A DNA stretch of 64,000 bases from Cronobacter condimenti 1330 (GCF_001277255.1 NZ_CP012264.1:3472001-3536000); one strand, 5' to 3'. Counted from the stretch's first letter, positions 20,345-30,701 are shown. Program-made: numbers and translations. Notes: a model not told the origin generated them from the sequence alone.

Positions 20345-22591
20345 TTACAGGCCGCCGCGAATTAAGCCGCCCATGCCGCGACGTTCCATAAACGCCGCCA
20401 CCTGATGACGAACCTCGGTCGCCGATTGCGATTCGAGACTACGCCCGCTTAGGGTTTCAGCCTCTTCCAGCGTGATATGACGCAGCAGGTATTTCACGCG
20501 CGCGACCGAGCGGCCGTTCATGGAAAGATGGTGATACCCCATACCAACCAGTAGTGCAACGCACATTGGATCGCCCGCCATTTCACCGCACAGACAGAGA
20601 TCGATACCGAGCCGCTGTGCCTCAAGGGCGATCATTTTCAGCGCGCGCAGCATGGCCGGGTGCAGGCTGTCATAGAGACTGGCGACGCGGGTATTATTGC
20701 GGTCTACCGCAAGAAGATATTGGGTGAGATCGTTGGTTCCGACTGAGATGAAATCAACGCGGCTGGCCAGATGAGGCAGCATAAACAGCATCGACGGGAC
20801 TTCCACCATCACACCCAGGCGTGGTTTCGGGATCTCATAGCCCAGCATCTCTTCCATTTCACGTCCAGCGCGATCGATAAGACGACGCGCCTCATCCACT
20901 TCGTCGATGCTTGTGATCATCGGCAGCAGAATACTGAGATTGCCCGTTGCGGCGTTAGCACGCAGCATGGCACGCACCTGGATCAAAAAGATCTCAGGCT
21001 GATCGAGCGTAATACGAATACCGCGCCAACCGAGGCAGGGGTTTTCTTCGCTGATGGGCATGTAAGGCAGCTGTTTATCAGCACCGATATCGAGCGTACG
21101 AAGCGTGACAGGCTTGTCATTAAACATCTGCAACATGCCCTGATATTGCGCAACCTGCTCTTCTTCAGACGGGAAACCGCTCTGCAGCATAAAAGGTATT
21201 TCAGTGCGGTAAAGACCGATGCCGTCGATACGGCTGCCGAGCTTTTCCTCATGCGCCGGGCTTAAACCCGCGTTCAGCATAATCTGCACCCGCTCGCCGC
21301 TTTTAAGGCAGGCAGGCTGTTCAACGTAATCTTCCGCAAGGCGGCTAAGCTCGTTTTCTTCACTGATAAGCCGCTGATATTCATGTAGCAATACCGGGCC
21401 TGGGTCGACCAGCAATTCACCGCGGTAGCCGTCCACTACCAGCATACGATGGTGCAGAATAGCGGGCTGAATATCAGCGCCCATCACGGTTGGAATGCCC
21501 ATGGCGCGAACCATAATGGCAGCATGCGAGTTCGCTGCGCCATCACGCACGACGACGCCCATTAATCTGTCCTGCGGAAGCTCAGCAAGCGTTGTCGCAG
21601 AAAGCTCATCCGCCACCAGCACAAATCGCTCAGGCCAGGTATTCGGACTCTGGATGTTATCGTCGAGGTGGAATAGCAGCCGTTGTCCGAGTGTGCGCAG
21701 ATCGCCCGCGCGCTCTTTGAGATAGCCATCGGTCAGCGCAGCGAACTGTTCGGCAAATCTCTCGATGACTTTTTTTACTGCCCATTCGGCGACCGAGCCT
21801 TTATCTACTTCGTCGTAGAGTTCGCGACGCAGTCGGGCGTCGGACAACAGGTGCGAGTACAGATCAAAAATTGCCGCTGTTTCTTTCTGCGCGCCCGCGG
21901 CAAAGCGTTTGCTGTAGCGGCGAAATTCGCTTGCAGCTTCTTCCAGTGCGCTGGTCAGGCGTTCGCGCTCAAGACCGGTGTCTAGCGTGGAGGCTTCGTA
22001 GACCTGCTCCATGAGCGGGAGCGTGGCATCCATCCAGCCCTGCGCTATTGCCACCCCCGGCGAGGCGGGCAGCGCACGAATACGCGTTTGCCGGTACTGG
22101 CCAAACAGCGCGGTCAACTGAGATTGCGACAAAATCGCCGCCATTTGGGTCGCGAGCGTGACTAAAAATGATTCTTCGCTCTCGTCGTACTGGCGCAGCT
22201 CACGCTGCTGGACGACTAAAACGCCAAGCAACTGGCGGCGCTGAATAATCGGCACGCCAAGGAAGGCGCGAAAGCGTTCTTCTCGCACCGAAGGAATGTA
22301 TTTAAAGCTGGGGTGTTTTTGCGCGTCAGCGAGGTTGATGGGCTCCGCAAGACGCCCGACCAGCCCGACGATACCCTCGTCAAAAGCCAGCGTAACGGTA
22401 CGCCCGCGCGGTTTTTTAAGCCCCCGCGTTGCCATCAGGTAATAGCAACGCCGGTCGTGGTCGGCGAGATAAACCGAGCAGACTTCGGTATCCATCGCAA
22501 GACAGATATCCGTAACGAGAATATCCAGCGCCTCGTTGAGGCGCGGGGCGCTGGCAACCTTCTCGACTATTTCTCGCAACCGGGTGAGCAT
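20345..22591 (-). CDS. ptsP: Phosphoenolpyruvate-protein phosphotransferase PtsP (EI-Ntr)
   Basis: 748 residues, E. coli length. The order is an N-terminal GAF domain (about 1-165), a PEP-utiliser phosphohistidine domain with GAANSHAAIMVRAMGIPTVMG (His356 by homology), and a C-terminal TIM-barrel PEP-binding domain with GLYRTEIPFML and ISVGTNDLTQYLLAVDRNN. It is the first enzyme of the nitrogen PTS, passing phosphate to NPr and EIIA-Ntr, and responds to glutamine through GAF. It lies 12 bp after rppH, so rppH-ptsP form an operon. Confidence 0.98.
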   Translation of the reverse strand: MLTRLREIVEKVASAPRLNEALDILVTDICLAMDTEVCSVYLADHDRRCYYLMATRGLKKPRGRTVTLAFDEGIVGLVGRLAEPINLADAQKHPSFKYIPSVREERFRAFLGVPIIQRRQLLGVLVVQQRELRQYDESEESFLVTLATQMAAILSQSQLTALFGQYRQTRIRALPASPGVAIAQGWMDATLPLMEQVYEASTLDTGLERERLTSALEEAASEFRRYSKRFAAGAQKETAAIFDLYSHLLSDARLRRELYDEVDKGSVAEWAVKKVIERFAEQFAALTDGYLKERAGDLRTLGQRLLFHLDDNIQSPNTWPERFVLVADELSATTLAELPQDRLMGVVVRDGAANSHAAIMVRAMGIPTVMGADIQPAILHHRMLVVDGYRGELLVDPGPVLLHEYQRLISEENELSRLAEDYVEQPACLKSGERVQIMLNAGLSPAHEEKLGSRIDGIGLYRTEIPFMLQSGFPSEEEQVAQYQGMLQMFNDKPVTLRTLDIGADKQLPYMPISEENPCLGWRGIRITLDQPEIFLIQVRAMLRANAATGNLSILLPMITSIDEVDEARRLIDRAGREMEEMLGYEIPKPRLGVMVEVPSMLFMLPHLASRVDFISVGTNDLTQYLLAVDRNNTRVASLYDSLHPAMLRALKMIALEAQRLGIDLCLCGEMAGDPMCVALLVGMGYHHLSMNGRSVARVKYLLRHITLEEAETLSGRSLESQSATEVRHQVAAFMERRGMGGLIRGGL

Positions 22592-22603
22592 AATTTGCGT
22601 GGC

Positions 22604-23137
22604 TTAACCTCTTTTACGTCGCCAGGCAGGCGAAGGATTACGCTGCGGTGGCGCGCTCTCCTGCAACGGCATCACAACGCTTGCGAACTCCTTCATGACC
22701 CGACGATAAACATCGCGTTTAAAAGAGACGACCTGGCGCACCGGATACCAGAAGCTTACCCACCGCCAGCCGTCAAATTCTGGCGTACTGCTGGTTTGCA
22801 TGTTGATATCGGCATCGTTGCTCATTAACTGCAGAAGAAACCACTTTTGTTTCTGGCCGATACATACCGGCTTTGTGTCCCAACGCACCAAACGTTTTGG
22901 TAATTTGTAACGTAACCAGTTTCGGGTTGTGGCGAGAATACGCACATCTTTTCGTTGTAAACCGACCTCTTCGAAAAGCTCGCGGTACATCGCCTGTTCC
23001 GCCGACTCGCCAGGATTAATGCCGCCTTGCGGAAATTGCCAGGAGTGCTGACCAAAACGTCTGGCCCACATTACCTGCCCCTGACGATTACAGATCACGA
23101 TACCAACATTCGGGCGGTAGCCATCATCATCGATCAC
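22604..23137 (-). CDS. rppH: RNA pyrophosphohydrolase RppH (Nudix)
   Basis: 177 residues (E. coli 176). The Nudix box GX5EX7REUXEEXGU is read in [20 protein letters not shown], around residues 38-60. The enzyme converts 5'-triphosphate or diphosphate RNA ends to monophosphate, which opens mRNAs to RNase E. The C-terminal tail is basic ([12 protein letters not shown]), as in E. coli. It is divergent from mutH across a 680-bp AT-rich gap and directly precedes ptsP. Confidence 0.97.
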   Translation of the reverse strand: MIDDDGYRPNVGIVICNRQGQVMWARRFGQHSWQFPQGGINPGESAEQAMYRELFEEVGLQRKDVRILATTRNWLRYKLPKRLVRWDTKPVCIGQKQKWFLLQLMSNDADINMQTSSTPEFDGWRWVSFWYPVRQVVSFKRDVYRRVMKEFASVVMPLQESAPPQRNPSPAWRRKRG

Positions 23138-23306
23138 CGGACTACCTCAAAATAAACCTGGATAGTAACGATTGTTTCATACTCCTCATTGACGGTAAAC
23201 CACTCTGTTAGCCGCTGTGTACAGGAATAACATTTGAATAACTCACAAAAATATGCGGGGTTATAAACAGGAGCCACAGCTTTATCTGGCTTTTATTCAC
23301 TTTTTC

Positions 23307-23315
23307 TGTGGATAT
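23307..23315 (-). promoter_or_regulatory. DnaA-box-like 9-mer (8/9)
   Basis: TGTGGATAT, the reverse complement of ATATCCACA, one base from the consensus TTATCCACA. First of three in the rppH-mutH gap. Confidence 0.4.
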
Positions 23316-23503
23316 CTTTGTGAAGAAGTGTCTTATTACCCAGGGAAAACCCAAAACAACCCGGAACTAAGGATAATTCTTATGGATAAAATTGTATTGC
23401 TATTCAAACGATTAAATTTTAAAAAGCATGATATTCACCGCATAACGTGATGATCGTCACACTGGCGATCCTTACTCTGACGAAAGATCGACCAGCGTCG
23501 TTT

Positions 23504-23512
23504 TTATCCACA
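23504..23512 (+). promoter_or_regulatory. DnaA box (perfect TTATCCACA)
   Basis: Exact match to the high-affinity R1-type DnaA box, about 310 bp upstream of the mutH start. Confidence 0.65.
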
Positions 23513-23622
23513 GATTATGCCAATAACTTAAACACAATTTGCCTGAAAAGACGGTTTTCCCTGTTCGTCAAGGCTGTAAATCGAAACAGTAGTGGGGGAT
23601 TTACACAGTTATCCCATTTTTC

Positions 23623-23631
23623 TGTGGATAA
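23623..23631 (-). promoter_or_regulatory. DnaA box (perfect, minus strand)
   Basis: TGTGGATAA, the exact reverse complement of TTATCCACA, 190 bp upstream of mutH and 119 bp from the previous perfect box, in the opposite orientation. Confidence 0.65.
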
Positions 23632-23820
23632 ACTGGTGTAAGATCCTGTTCATTGTCGGTGACCAGATTTGAACAACCCTAACTTTTCGCTTAAAAAAAT
23701 CTTTTTTTTACATAAAAAAATATAGTAAATCATAGTGTTATATTGTTTGCTAACACGCAGTCAAAGACTTTCCACAAGCACCCTTTTTGCTGTTCATTTT
23801 TTAACCATAAGGTAGTCAGT

Positions 23821-24507
23821 ATGAATTCCCTTGCCCCCCTCACCCGGCCACCTGAAGATGAAGCGCAGCTGTTGCATCAGGCACAGCAGCTGGCAGGGTT
23901 GACGCTTGGCGAGCTGGCAGACCTGGCGGGCCTTGCAACCCCGGCCGATTTACGTCGTGATAAAGGCTGGATCGGCGTGCTGCTGGAACGTTGGCTTGGC
24001 GCCAGCGCGGGCAGCAAACCAGAGCAGGATTTCGCTGCACTGGGCGTCGAACTGAAAACCATCCCCGTCGATTATCAGGGCCGCCCGCTGGAAACCACCT
24101 TTGTTTGTGTCGCCCCGTTGACGGGTAATACCGGCGTGACGTGGGAAACCAGCCATGTGCGCCATAAGCTTAAGCGCGTGTTATGGGTGCCCGTGGAAGG
24201 TGAGCGCGAGATCCCGCTTGCCGCGCGCCGCGTTGGCTCGCCGCTGCTCTGGAGCCCATCGCCGCAGGAAGAAGATCAGCTGCGCCGCGACTGGGAAGAG
24301 CTGATGGATTTGATTGTCTTAGGACAGGTCGAGCGCATTACCGCCCGCCACGGCGAAGTGCTGCAACTGCGCCCGAAAGCAGCCAACAGCAAAGCGTTAA
24401 CACCCGCATTTGGCGCTCACGGCGAGCCTATTATGACGCTGCCGCGCGGCTTCTATCTGAAGAAGAACTTCACCGCCGTCCTGCTGGCACGTCATTTTTT
24501 GTTATAA
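23821..24507 (+). CDS. mutH: DNA mismatch repair endonuclease MutH
   Basis: 228 residues (E. coli 229). The ATG at 23821 follows AAGGTAGTCAGT; an in-frame upstream start would add 26 unrelated residues. A Sau3AI/MutH-type nuclease. The catalytic triad Asp70, Glu77 and Lys79 is in [19 protein letters not shown]. MutH nicks the unmethylated strand at hemimethylated GATC when called by MutS-MutL. The C-terminal [19 protein letters not shown] is conserved. Divergent from rppH. Confidence 0.98.
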   Translation: MNSLAPLTRPPEDEAQLLHQAQQLAGLTLGELADLAGLATPADLRRDKGWIGVLLERWLGASAGSKPEQDFAALGVELKTIPVDYQGRPLETTFVCVAPLTGNTGVTWETSHVRHKLKRVLWVPVEGEREIPLAARRVGSPLLWSPSPQEEDQLRRDWEELMDLIVLGQVERITARHGEVLQLRPKAANSKALTPAFGAHGEPIMTLPRGFYLKKNFTAVLLARHFLL

Positions 24508-24584
24508 ACACCTTAAATTTTTGTCAATAGCCATTCGCAGATGCATATAATTAGCGTTTTGTTTCTTTGAGCAGGACTTTTTGA

Positions 24585-25298
24585 ATGTTGTTTGCATGGA
24601 TAACCGATCCTAACGCCTGGCTGGCGCTCGGCACGCTGACGCTGCTGGAGATTGTGCTTGGGATCGATAATATTATTTTTCTCTCGCTTGTCGTGGCGAA
24701 GCTGCCGAAATCACAGCAAGGGCTTGCCCGTAAGCTGGGTCTCGGCGCGGCAATGCTGATGCGTCTGGCGCTACTCGCCTCTATCGCCTGGGTCGTGAAA
24801 CTGACTAACCCGCTGTTTACCGTGTTCGATCAGGCAATCTCAGTGCGGGATCTTATTCTGCTGCTGGGCGGCCTGTTCCTTATCTGGAAAGCCAGTAGAG
24901 AGATCCACGAAACGATCGAAGGTGAAGAAGAAGGGCTGAAAACCAACGTTCACTCCTTCTTTGGGGCGATTATCCAGATCATGCTGCTGGATATTATTTT
25001 CAGCCTCGACTCTGTGATTACCGCTGTGGGCCTCTCCGATCACTTGTTTATCATGATGGCGGCAGTTGTCATCGCAGTCGGCGTGATGATGTTCGCGGCG
25101 CGCCCCATTGGCGAGTTTGTCGAGCGTCACCCGTCGGTCAAGATGCTGGCGCTTTCTTTCCTTATCCTGGTGGGCTTCACGCTCATGCTGGAAAGTTTCG
25201 ATATCCACGTGCCGAAAGGCTACATTTACTTCGCAATGTTTTTCTCCATCGCAGTGGAAAGTCTCAATCTGCTGCGCAACAAGAAAAAACCGCTGTAA
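24585..25298 (+). CDS. ygdQ: TerC-family integral membrane protein YgdQ
   Basis: 237 residues, E. coli YgdQ length. About seven transmembrane segments, with the paired acidic motifs of TerC proteins: [16 protein letters not shown] near residues 21-36 and [20 protein letters not shown] near 130-150. The family is linked to manganese/calcium or tellurite handling; the role of YgdQ itself is not known. It follows mutH by 77 bp and ends in a strong terminator. Confidence 0.92.
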   Translation: MLFAWITDPNAWLALGTLTLLEIVLGIDNIIFLSLVVAKLPKSQQGLARKLGLGAAMLMRLALLASIAWVVKLTNPLFTVFDQAISVRDLILLLGGLFLIWKASREIHETIEGEEEGLKTNVHSFFGAIIQIMLLDIIFSLDSVITAVGLSDHLFIMMAAVVIAVGVMMFAARPIGEFVERHPSVKMLALSFLILVGFTLMLESFDIHVPKGYIYFAMFFSIAVESLNLLRNKKKPL

Positions 25299-25302
25299 AG
25301 CC

Positions 25303-25324
25303 AACGCTCCTTCGGGAGCGTTTT
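25303..25324 (+). terminator. Terminator after ygdQ
   Basis: Stem AACGCTCC / GGAGCGTT with a TTCG tetraloop, followed by TT-GGTTT. Overlaps no gene. Confidence 0.85.
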
Positions 25325-25426
25325 GGTTTATTCCCGTGCGCTTTTAAGAATTTGCTGCTTTTTCGCGCCGCCTCGCTGCTTTTTACTAGACTCTACGTGG
25401 ACCCCTTCCTGATGAGGCGAAAAACA

Positions 25427-25645
25427 ATGAATAAATGGGCTGTAGCAATTTCTGCCGTCGGATTGGCCTTCGCGGTTTCTGGCTGTAGCAGTGATTACGT
25501 CATGGCGACAAAAGATGGCCGCATGATCCTGACCGAAGGCAAACCGCAGGTAGATGACGAAACCGGGCTGGTAAGCTATCGCGACCCGCAGGGCAACGAG
25601 ATGCAGATTAACCGCGACCAGGTTTCGCAAATCATTGAGCGCTAA
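25427..25645 (+). CDS. ygdR: Small YgdI/YgdR-type lipoprotein YgdR (DUF903)
   Basis: 72 residues, E. coli length. The start is ATG 25427 ([22 protein letters not shown]); the upstream ATG at 25412 would add five residues before the signal. Lipobox VSGC gives a lipidated Cys20. The mature part is one DUF903 beta-sheet domain ([32 protein letters not shown]). Function unknown; likely an envelope lipoprotein. It stands alone between two terminators. Confidence 0.93.
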   Translation: MNKWAVAISAVGLAFAVSGCSSDYVMATKDGRMILTEGKPQVDDETGLVSYRDPQGNEMQINRDQVSQIIER

Positions 25646-25648
25646 ATA

Positions 25649-25681
25649 AAAGGTCAGCCTTGCGCTGGCCTTTGGTTTTTT
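25649..25681 (+). terminator. Terminator after ygdR
   Basis: Stem AAGGTCAGC (25650-25658) / GCTGGCCTT (25664-25672), containing one G:U pair, followed by GGTTTTTT. Confidence 0.85.
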
Positions 25682-25780
25682 CTCCCTTCCCTCTTTTCCT
25701 TTTGTCTCCCCTCTGCCATGTTTATATTCCTTTGTCAGGAATGGCCTGACGCGGACTGAACAACAGAAGGTAGGCCGGCT

Positions 25781-26821
25781 ATGCATTATCACCGTATTCC
25801 TCATAGCTCACTCGAAGTCAGCACGCTGGGGCTGGGAACCATGACCTTTGGTGAACAAAACAGCGAGGCCGAGGCCCATGAGCAGCTTGATTACGCCGTA
25901 AGCCAGGGCATAAACCTGATTGATGTCGCCGAAATGTATCCCGTCCCGCCGCGCCCGGAAACACAGGGCCTGACGGAAACCTATGTCGGCAACTGGCTGA
26001 AAAAACGCGCCAATCGCGAAAAGCTGGTTATTGCCTCGAAAGTCAGCGGCCCCAGCCGCAACAGCGACAGCGGCATTCGCCCAAACCAGGCGCTGGATCG
26101 TAAAAATATCCGCGACGCGCTCGACGCCAGCCTTAAACGCTTACAGACCGATTATCTCGATCTCTATCAGGTACACTGGCCGCAGCGCCCCACCAACTGC
26201 TTTGGCAAACTGGGCTATAGCTGGAGCGACAGCGCGCCTGCCGTAACGCTGCTGGAAACGCTGGAGGCGCTTGCTGAATTTCAGCGCGCCGGGAAAATCC
26301 GCTATATCGGGGTGTCCAACGAAACGGCCTGGGGCGTCATGCGTTACCTGCACCTGGCCGATAAGCACGATCTGCCGCGCATCGTGACGATACAAAACCC
26401 TTACAGCCTGCTGAATCGCAGTTTCGAGGTGAGTTTGTCAGAAGTCAGCCAGTTTGAAGGTGTTGAGTTGCTGGCCTACTCGTCGCTCGCCTTCGGCACG
26501 CTGACCGGTAAATATCTGAACGGCGCGAAGCCCGCTGGCGCGCGCAATACGCTCTTCAGCCGTTTTACGCGCTACAGCAGTGAACAGTCACAAAAGGCCG
26601 TCGCCGCGTATGTGGATGTTGCGAAGCGTCACGGTCTGGATCCGGCGCAAATGGCGCTGGCTTTTGTGCGTAGTCAGCCCTTTGTCGCCAGCACGCTGCT
26701 TGGTGCAACGTCGCTTGAACAGCTAAAAACCAACGTAGAGAGCCTGCATCTGGAATTAAGCGATGCCGTGCTGGCGGAGCTTGAAGCGGTGCATCAGGTC
26801 TATACCTACCCGGCGCCGTAA
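25781..26821 (+). CDS. tas: Aldo/keto reductase Tas
   Basis: 346 residues, E. coli length. An NADP(H)-dependent aldo-keto reductase barrel. The catalytic tetrad region is visible in GINLIDVAEMYP (Asp, Tyr), LVIASKVSG (Lys) and YQVHWPQ (His). YIGVSNETAWGVM is a conserved family motif. In E. coli, tas was found as a suppressor of tyrosine auxotrophy; its natural substrate is unclear. The start follows AGAAGGTAGGCCGGCT. Ends at a bidirectional terminator shared with lplT. Confidence 0.96.
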   Translation: MHYHRIPHSSLEVSTLGLGTMTFGEQNSEAEAHEQLDYAVSQGINLIDVAEMYPVPPRPETQGLTETYVGNWLKKRANREKLVIASKVSGPSRNSDSGIRPNQALDRKNIRDALDASLKRLQTDYLDLYQVHWPQRPTNCFGKLGYSWSDSAPAVTLLETLEALAEFQRAGKIRYIGVSNETAWGVMRYLHLADKHDLPRIVTIQNPYSLLNRSFEVSLSEVSQFEGVELLAYSSLAFGTLTGKYLNGAKPAGARNTLFSRFTRYSSEQSQKAVAAYVDVAKRHGLDPAQMALAFVRSQPFVASTLLGATSLEQLKTNVESLHLELSDAVLAELEAVHQVYTYPAP

Positions 26822-26835
26822 CCGTTCCGCGCCCA

Positions 26836-26866
26836 TAAAAAACCCCGCCGAAGCGGGGCTTTTTTT
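26836..26866. terminator. Bidirectional terminator between tas and lplT
   Basis: CCCCGC (26843-26848) / GCGGGG (26853-26858) with a CGAA loop, flanked by AAAAAA upstream and TTTTTTT downstream, so it works in both directions. The lplT stop lies in the T-run. Confidence 0.9.
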
Positions 26867-28058
26867 ATTGCTTACGTCGCCACAACCACAGGCCTGAAAT
26901 AGCCAGCGCGAAAATCGCGCCGAAGCCGACGCCAATCCCCACCACCGGCAGCGACAATTTCACCGCCAGCGAATAGAGACCCAGCATTAACAGCATCGCG
27001 GTATTCTCGCCGAGATTCTGTACCGCAATCGCGTTACCTGCGCCGACGGAACGTTTACCGCGCTCCTGTAACAACGCGTTAAGTGGCACCACGAAGAAAC
27101 CGCCGAAAAAGCCTATCAGTAGCAACAACAAATACGCCGGAAGCGCTGCCTGCTGGAGCGAGAAAAAGATAACCGCAACGCCAATCAGAATGCCTGCCGG
27201 CATACAGCGCGATACGCGCTCAAGCGTTACCAGCTTCGCCGCGGCACCCGCACCCACCACGATACCGACGGCGACCATGGCGTTCAGGTAGGTCGGCGTG
27301 GCGTTATCGGTTATCCCAAGCGCGACCGGCACCCACAGCACCAGAAGAAAACGCAGCGTCACCCCCGCGCCCCAGAACATGCTGGTGCCCACCAGTGAAA
27401 AACGGGTTTCATCGTTGCGCCACAGTTCACGACAGGCGTTAAAGAAACTGCGCGTCATCGGGCCGAAACGCCACGACTGTCCAGGCCGTGCGGCGCCGAG
27501 CCTCGGGATAAGGAGGTTCGCCCCCACCGCGCCCGCGTAGGCCAGCGCGCAGACGCCCAGTGCTGCGCCGACATGCCAGTCCGCCAGCACCCCGCCTGCC
27601 ATCGAGCCAATCAGGATCGCGGCAATCGTTGAGGACTCCATCAGCCCGTTCGCTTTCACCAGGCGGTCACCGGTAGTGATTTCGCCGAGAATGCCGTATT
27701 TGGCGGGCGAATACGCCGCCGCGCCAACCCCCACCAGCGTATAACCGATAAACGGATTCCCGCCAAAGACGATAAGCACCGCGCCGAGCAGCTTCAGCCC
27801 GTTGGCGACCATCATAACGCGCCCTTTGGAGAAGCTGTCTGCCACCTGGCCTACAAACGGCGCGAGCAGAATATAGGCGCAGACGAACACCATTTGCAGC
27901 ACCGGCTGGCTCCAGTCCGGGTAGAACTGTTGTTTGAGCAGCGCGAGCGTCGCGAAAAGCAGCGCATTATCACCAAATGCCGAGAGAAACTGCGCGGCGA
28001 TAACCGCCATCATTCCCCGCGAAAACAACGAGCCGTTCTGGCTGTGCGAATCAGGCAT
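26865..28058 (-). CDS. lplT: Lysophospholipid transporter LplT
   Basis: 397 residues (E. coli 397). A major-facilitator-type inner-membrane protein with about 12 hydrophobic helices. It flips lysophosphatidylethanolamine to the cytoplasmic face, where Aas re-acylates it. The start lies inside the last 8 bp of aas, showing coupled translation. Confidence 0.96.
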   Translation of the reverse strand: MPDSHSQNGSLFSRGMMAVIAAQFLSAFGDNALLFATLALLKQQFYPDWSQPVLQMVFVCAYILLAPFVGQVADSFSKGRVMMVANGLKLLGAVLIVFGGNPFIGYTLVGVGAAAYSPAKYGILGEITTGDRLVKANGLMESSTIAAILIGSMAGGVLADWHVGAALGVCALAYAGAVGANLLIPRLGAARPGQSWRFGPMTRSFFNACRELWRNDETRFSLVGTSMFWGAGVTLRFLLVLWVPVALGITDNATPTYLNAMVAVGIVVGAGAAAKLVTLERVSRCMPAGILIGVAVIFFSLQQAALPAYLLLLLIGFFGGFFVVPLNALLQERGKRSVGAGNAIAVQNLGENTAMLLMLGLYSLAVKLSLPVVGIGVGFGAIFALAISGLWLWRRKQ

Positions 28059-30210
28059 GGTTTGTCTCTTCCTGGTCGACGATTTTCTTCAGCGCCACGA
28101 AATCAGGCTTGCCGCTGCCGAGTAACGGCAGTTGCTTGAGGAAGCGGATATCCCTTGGCACGGCAAGCTCCGGTACGCCGTTGCTGCGCGCCTGCTGCGC
28201 CAGTTTTTCACGGCTCAGCTCAGGGTCGGTCGTAAAGAGCACCAGCGCCTCGCCTTTGGCAGCATCATGTTTAATGGCGGTGGCGTGCATTTTCTCCGGC
28301 GAGACGGCAAGCGCCAGGGTTTCCACCATTTCCAGCGATACCATTTCACCCGCGATTTTGGCAAAGCGTTTGGCACGCCCCTGGATCTGTACGAAACCTT
28401 GTTCGTCGAATGCGACAATATCACCGGTGTCGTACCAGCCTGGTTCGCTGACGCCCTGCGGGTTCTCAGCAACAGGCGCTTCCAGCACGCCCGGATTTTC
28501 CACGCGCAGATACCCTTTCATCACGTTGGGGCCTTTCAGTTGCAAACGTCCGCCCTGCTCGATCCCCGGCACAGCCACGAGACGCGCGTCCATCGCGGGC
28601 AGAATACGCCCGACGGTGCCCGGCTTCGCTGCCATCGGCACGTTAATGGACACCACCGGCGCGCATTCGGTCACGCCGTAGCCTTCCAGAATGCGCAGAC
28701 CAAATTTGTCCTGCCAGATGCGTCTGGTGCTGTCCTGAAGTTTTTCAGCGCCAGCCACAACATAACGTACCAGATGAAAATCATACGGATGCGCGAAACG
28801 CGCGTAGTGGCCGAGGAAGGTCGAGGTGCCGAAAATCACTGTACAGTTGCGGTCATAGACCAGCTCCGGCACGACGCGATAATGCAACGGACTGGGATAG
28901 AGAAAGACTTCCGCGCCCGTCAGCAGTGGTGTGAAAAGCCCGACCGTCAGGCCGAAAGAGTGGAACAGCGGCAGCGCCGACATGAATTTGTCGTCAGCGG
29001 TGAAATCCGCAATAGTGCGGATCTGCTCCACGTTCGCGAGCAGGCTCTTGTGGCTGTGTACCACGCCTTTCGGATTGCCTTCGGAGCCAGACGTAAAGAG
29101 GATCAGCGCCGCGTCTTCGGGCTGCTGTTCGACCTGCGCCAGGCGCGGCATTAACAGATGCGCGAAGATCCACGCTTTATCTTTGGCCGTGACTTCGCCT
29201 TTCAAATCTTCAAGAAACACCCAGCGCACCGAGGTGATTTGCTCCGGCAGATGCCAGAGCTTGCCTTTATCAAGGAACTGACGCGAGGTGAAAATGGTTT
29301 TTATCTGTGCGGCGGTGATCGCGCTGGAAAGCCCCTGCACGCCCGCCGTGTAGTTCATCATCGCCGGAATGCGACCACGCATTACCGCGCCGAAAATCAC
29401 GGCCGCGCTGATGCTGGCGTTCGGCAACATCAGGCCGATGGCTTCACGCGGCGCGCTGTATTTATCGAGAATGCGCCCGACAAACAGCGTTTTCATCATC
29501 AGGCTGCGGTAGGTGTCTGGCTTGAAGTTAATATCTTCCAGGCAATTTTTGCTCTCGCCGTAACGCTTCTGCGCGTTAATGAGCGCCTCAAACAGCGTTT
29601 CGCGTGGGCGCGCCGCCATGCGGGCTTCCATCATGATTTGATGCAGCATTTCACCCGCCAGTTTGCGGCGATCGCGCGCTTTGGGCGCATCAGGCATGGG
29701 AACCGAGGTCGGCGGCAGGATATGAATGGTAATTCGCGGGAAGAAGCGGCGTTTCACCAGGCCTTTCAGGCGGCTGAAAAAGGTCAGCTCTGCGCCTTCA
29801 ATACGCACCGGGACGACGGTGGCCTGTGATTTCGCCGCAACAAAACCGGCGCCTTCGTAGATTTTCATCAGCGATCCGCTGATGGAGATACGCCCTTCCG
29901 GGAAAATCACAACCGGACGCCCTTCACCTACCAGACGCACCAGTTGTTTCACCGACATTGGCTTGGTCGGATCCAGCGGCACAAAATCAATAAGCGGCTT
30001 CAGCGCACGCATGTACCACTGCTGGCTGATAGAGGTATAGACCGCGAAAACCGGGCGAACCGGCAAAAAGAGCGCCATCAGCGCGCCATCAAGGAACGAA
30101 ACGTGGTTAGGCGTTATCAGCACGCGCCCCTGACTCAGCGGCCCGGTATCTCCATATACCTGGATACGAAAGAGCACACGAAACAGCCAACGAAAAAATT
30201 TTAAAACCAT
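28051..30210 (-). CDS. aas: Bifunctional 2-acylglycerophosphoethanolamine acyltransferase / acyl-ACP synthetase Aas
   Basis: 719 residues, E. coli length. The N-terminal PlsC-type acyltransferase domain (about 1-200) has the HX4D motif in NHVSFLDG and FPEGRIS. The C-terminal AMP-binding/acyl-ACP synthetase domain has [18 protein letters not shown] (P-loop), [10 protein letters not shown] and GWYDTGDIV. It re-acylates lysophosphatidylethanolamine at the inner membrane. Forms an operon with lplT (8-bp overlap). Confidence 0.97.
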   Translation of the reverse strand: MVLKFFRWLFRVLFRIQVYGDTGPLSQGRVLITPNHVSFLDGALMALFLPVRPVFAVYTSISQQWYMRALKPLIDFVPLDPTKPMSVKQLVRLVGEGRPVVIFPEGRISISGSLMKIYEGAGFVAAKSQATVVPVRIEGAELTFFSRLKGLVKRRFFPRITIHILPPTSVPMPDAPKARDRRKLAGEMLHQIMMEARMAARPRETLFEALINAQKRYGESKNCLEDINFKPDTYRSLMMKTLFVGRILDKYSAPREAIGLMLPNASISAAVIFGAVMRGRIPAMMNYTAGVQGLSSAITAAQIKTIFTSRQFLDKGKLWHLPEQITSVRWVFLEDLKGEVTAKDKAWIFAHLLMPRLAQVEQQPEDAALILFTSGSEGNPKGVVHSHKSLLANVEQIRTIADFTADDKFMSALPLFHSFGLTVGLFTPLLTGAEVFLYPSPLHYRVVPELVYDRNCTVIFGTSTFLGHYARFAHPYDFHLVRYVVAGAEKLQDSTRRIWQDKFGLRILEGYGVTECAPVVSINVPMAAKPGTVGRILPAMDARLVAVPGIEQGGRLQLKGPNVMKGYLRVENPGVLEAPVAENPQGVSEPGWYDTGDIVAFDEQGFVQIQGRAKRFAKIAGEMVSLEMVETLALAVSPEKMHATAIKHDAAKGEALVLFTTDPELSREKLAQQARSNGVPELAVPRDIRFLKQLPLLGSGKPDFVALKKIVDQEETNHA

Positions 30211-30382
30211 ATCAACGCCCTTTGTTTTCCTTTAGGGAGGGTTAAGTATAGTTAGCGCAGATTACACGACTCGGCGAACAGGGGCGACAGGAGAAATTGA
30301 CAGGGTGCGCGCAAGGCGCTTCACGGTAAGAAAGCTGCTATCGAAAATCCGGGGAAAAGGCAAAGCGGGGCGGAACTCAGGC

Positions 30383-30466
30383 AAAAAAAAACCTGCGCAT
30401 CCGCGCAGGTTGGTGTAAGTGTTGTGATCAGCAAAGTTGCTGACTTCACCTATCAATACCTCTGGG
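30383..30466 (-). ncRNA. omrA: OmrA/OmrB-family small regulatory RNA
   Basis: The minus strand reads CCCAGAGGTATTGATAGGTG at the 5' end, the highly conserved Omr seed region. It ends in the terminator stem ACCTGCGC-GGAT-GCGCAGGT plus a run of T. Length about 84 nt. The 5' part (GGTGAAGTCA) resembles E. coli OmrB, while the terminator loop (GCGCGGATGCGC) resembles OmrA. E. coli has both genes in tandem at this aas-galR position. Known Omr RNAs are induced by EnvZ-OmpR, use Hfq and repress outer-membrane receptors, ompR and csgD. The symbol is provisional; omrB is equally possible. Confidence 0.92.
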
Positions 30467-30590
30467 ATCTCAAATGTAGCAATGCGCCCACACTCGCCGC
30501 CACCTGCCAATCGCAACAGCCCTTCGCAAAGTGTAACTAAAGGTTTTATCTGAAATTATTTGCCTTTTTTCGGTTACATCCACCGATGAT
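30467..30590 (-). promoter_or_regulatory. Promoter and putative OmpR region of the Omr sRNA
   Basis: On the minus strand TACATT ends 6-7 nt before the CCCAGA start, a fitting -10 element. Farther upstream (about 30525-30580) GATGTAACC and TAGTTACAC resemble OmpR half-sites. OmpR control is inferred from E. coli; the sites are not verified. Confidence 0.45.
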
Positions 30591-30685
30591 TTCTCCTTAT
30601 TTATCCCAAACGCTTTTGTGAGCCAGAACGCGCCCGCCTGGCACGCGGCTTGAAGTGGTCGCGCTTTTCCGTAACACTTACCGCA

Positions 30686-30701
30686 GTGTAAACGCTTACC
30701 C
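30686..30701 (+). promoter_or_regulatory. GalR/GalS operator upstream of galR (autoregulation)
   Basis: GTGTAAACGCTTACCC fits the Gal operator GTGTAAnCGnTTACAC except at the right end. It lies 13-28 bp before the galR ATG. E. coli galR has a similarly placed operator. Confidence 0.7.

Larger units (their letters stand above)
23138..23820. other. Long AT-rich rppH-mutH intergenic region
   Basis: About 680 bp without a convincing gene, clearly more AT-rich than the flanking genes. It holds the divergent promoters of rppH and mutH and three sequences matching or nearly matching the DnaA box (listed separately). A 22-codon frame at 23382-23450 has a weak AAGGA upstream and is not supported as a gene. 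Confidence 0.7.

Noticed and set aside
23382..23450. A 22-codon frame with a weak AAGGA upstream in the rppH-mutH gap
   Set aside because: Short, AT-driven, no recognisable homology and poor spacing of the ribosome-binding sequence; I would need conservation in other genomes to call it.
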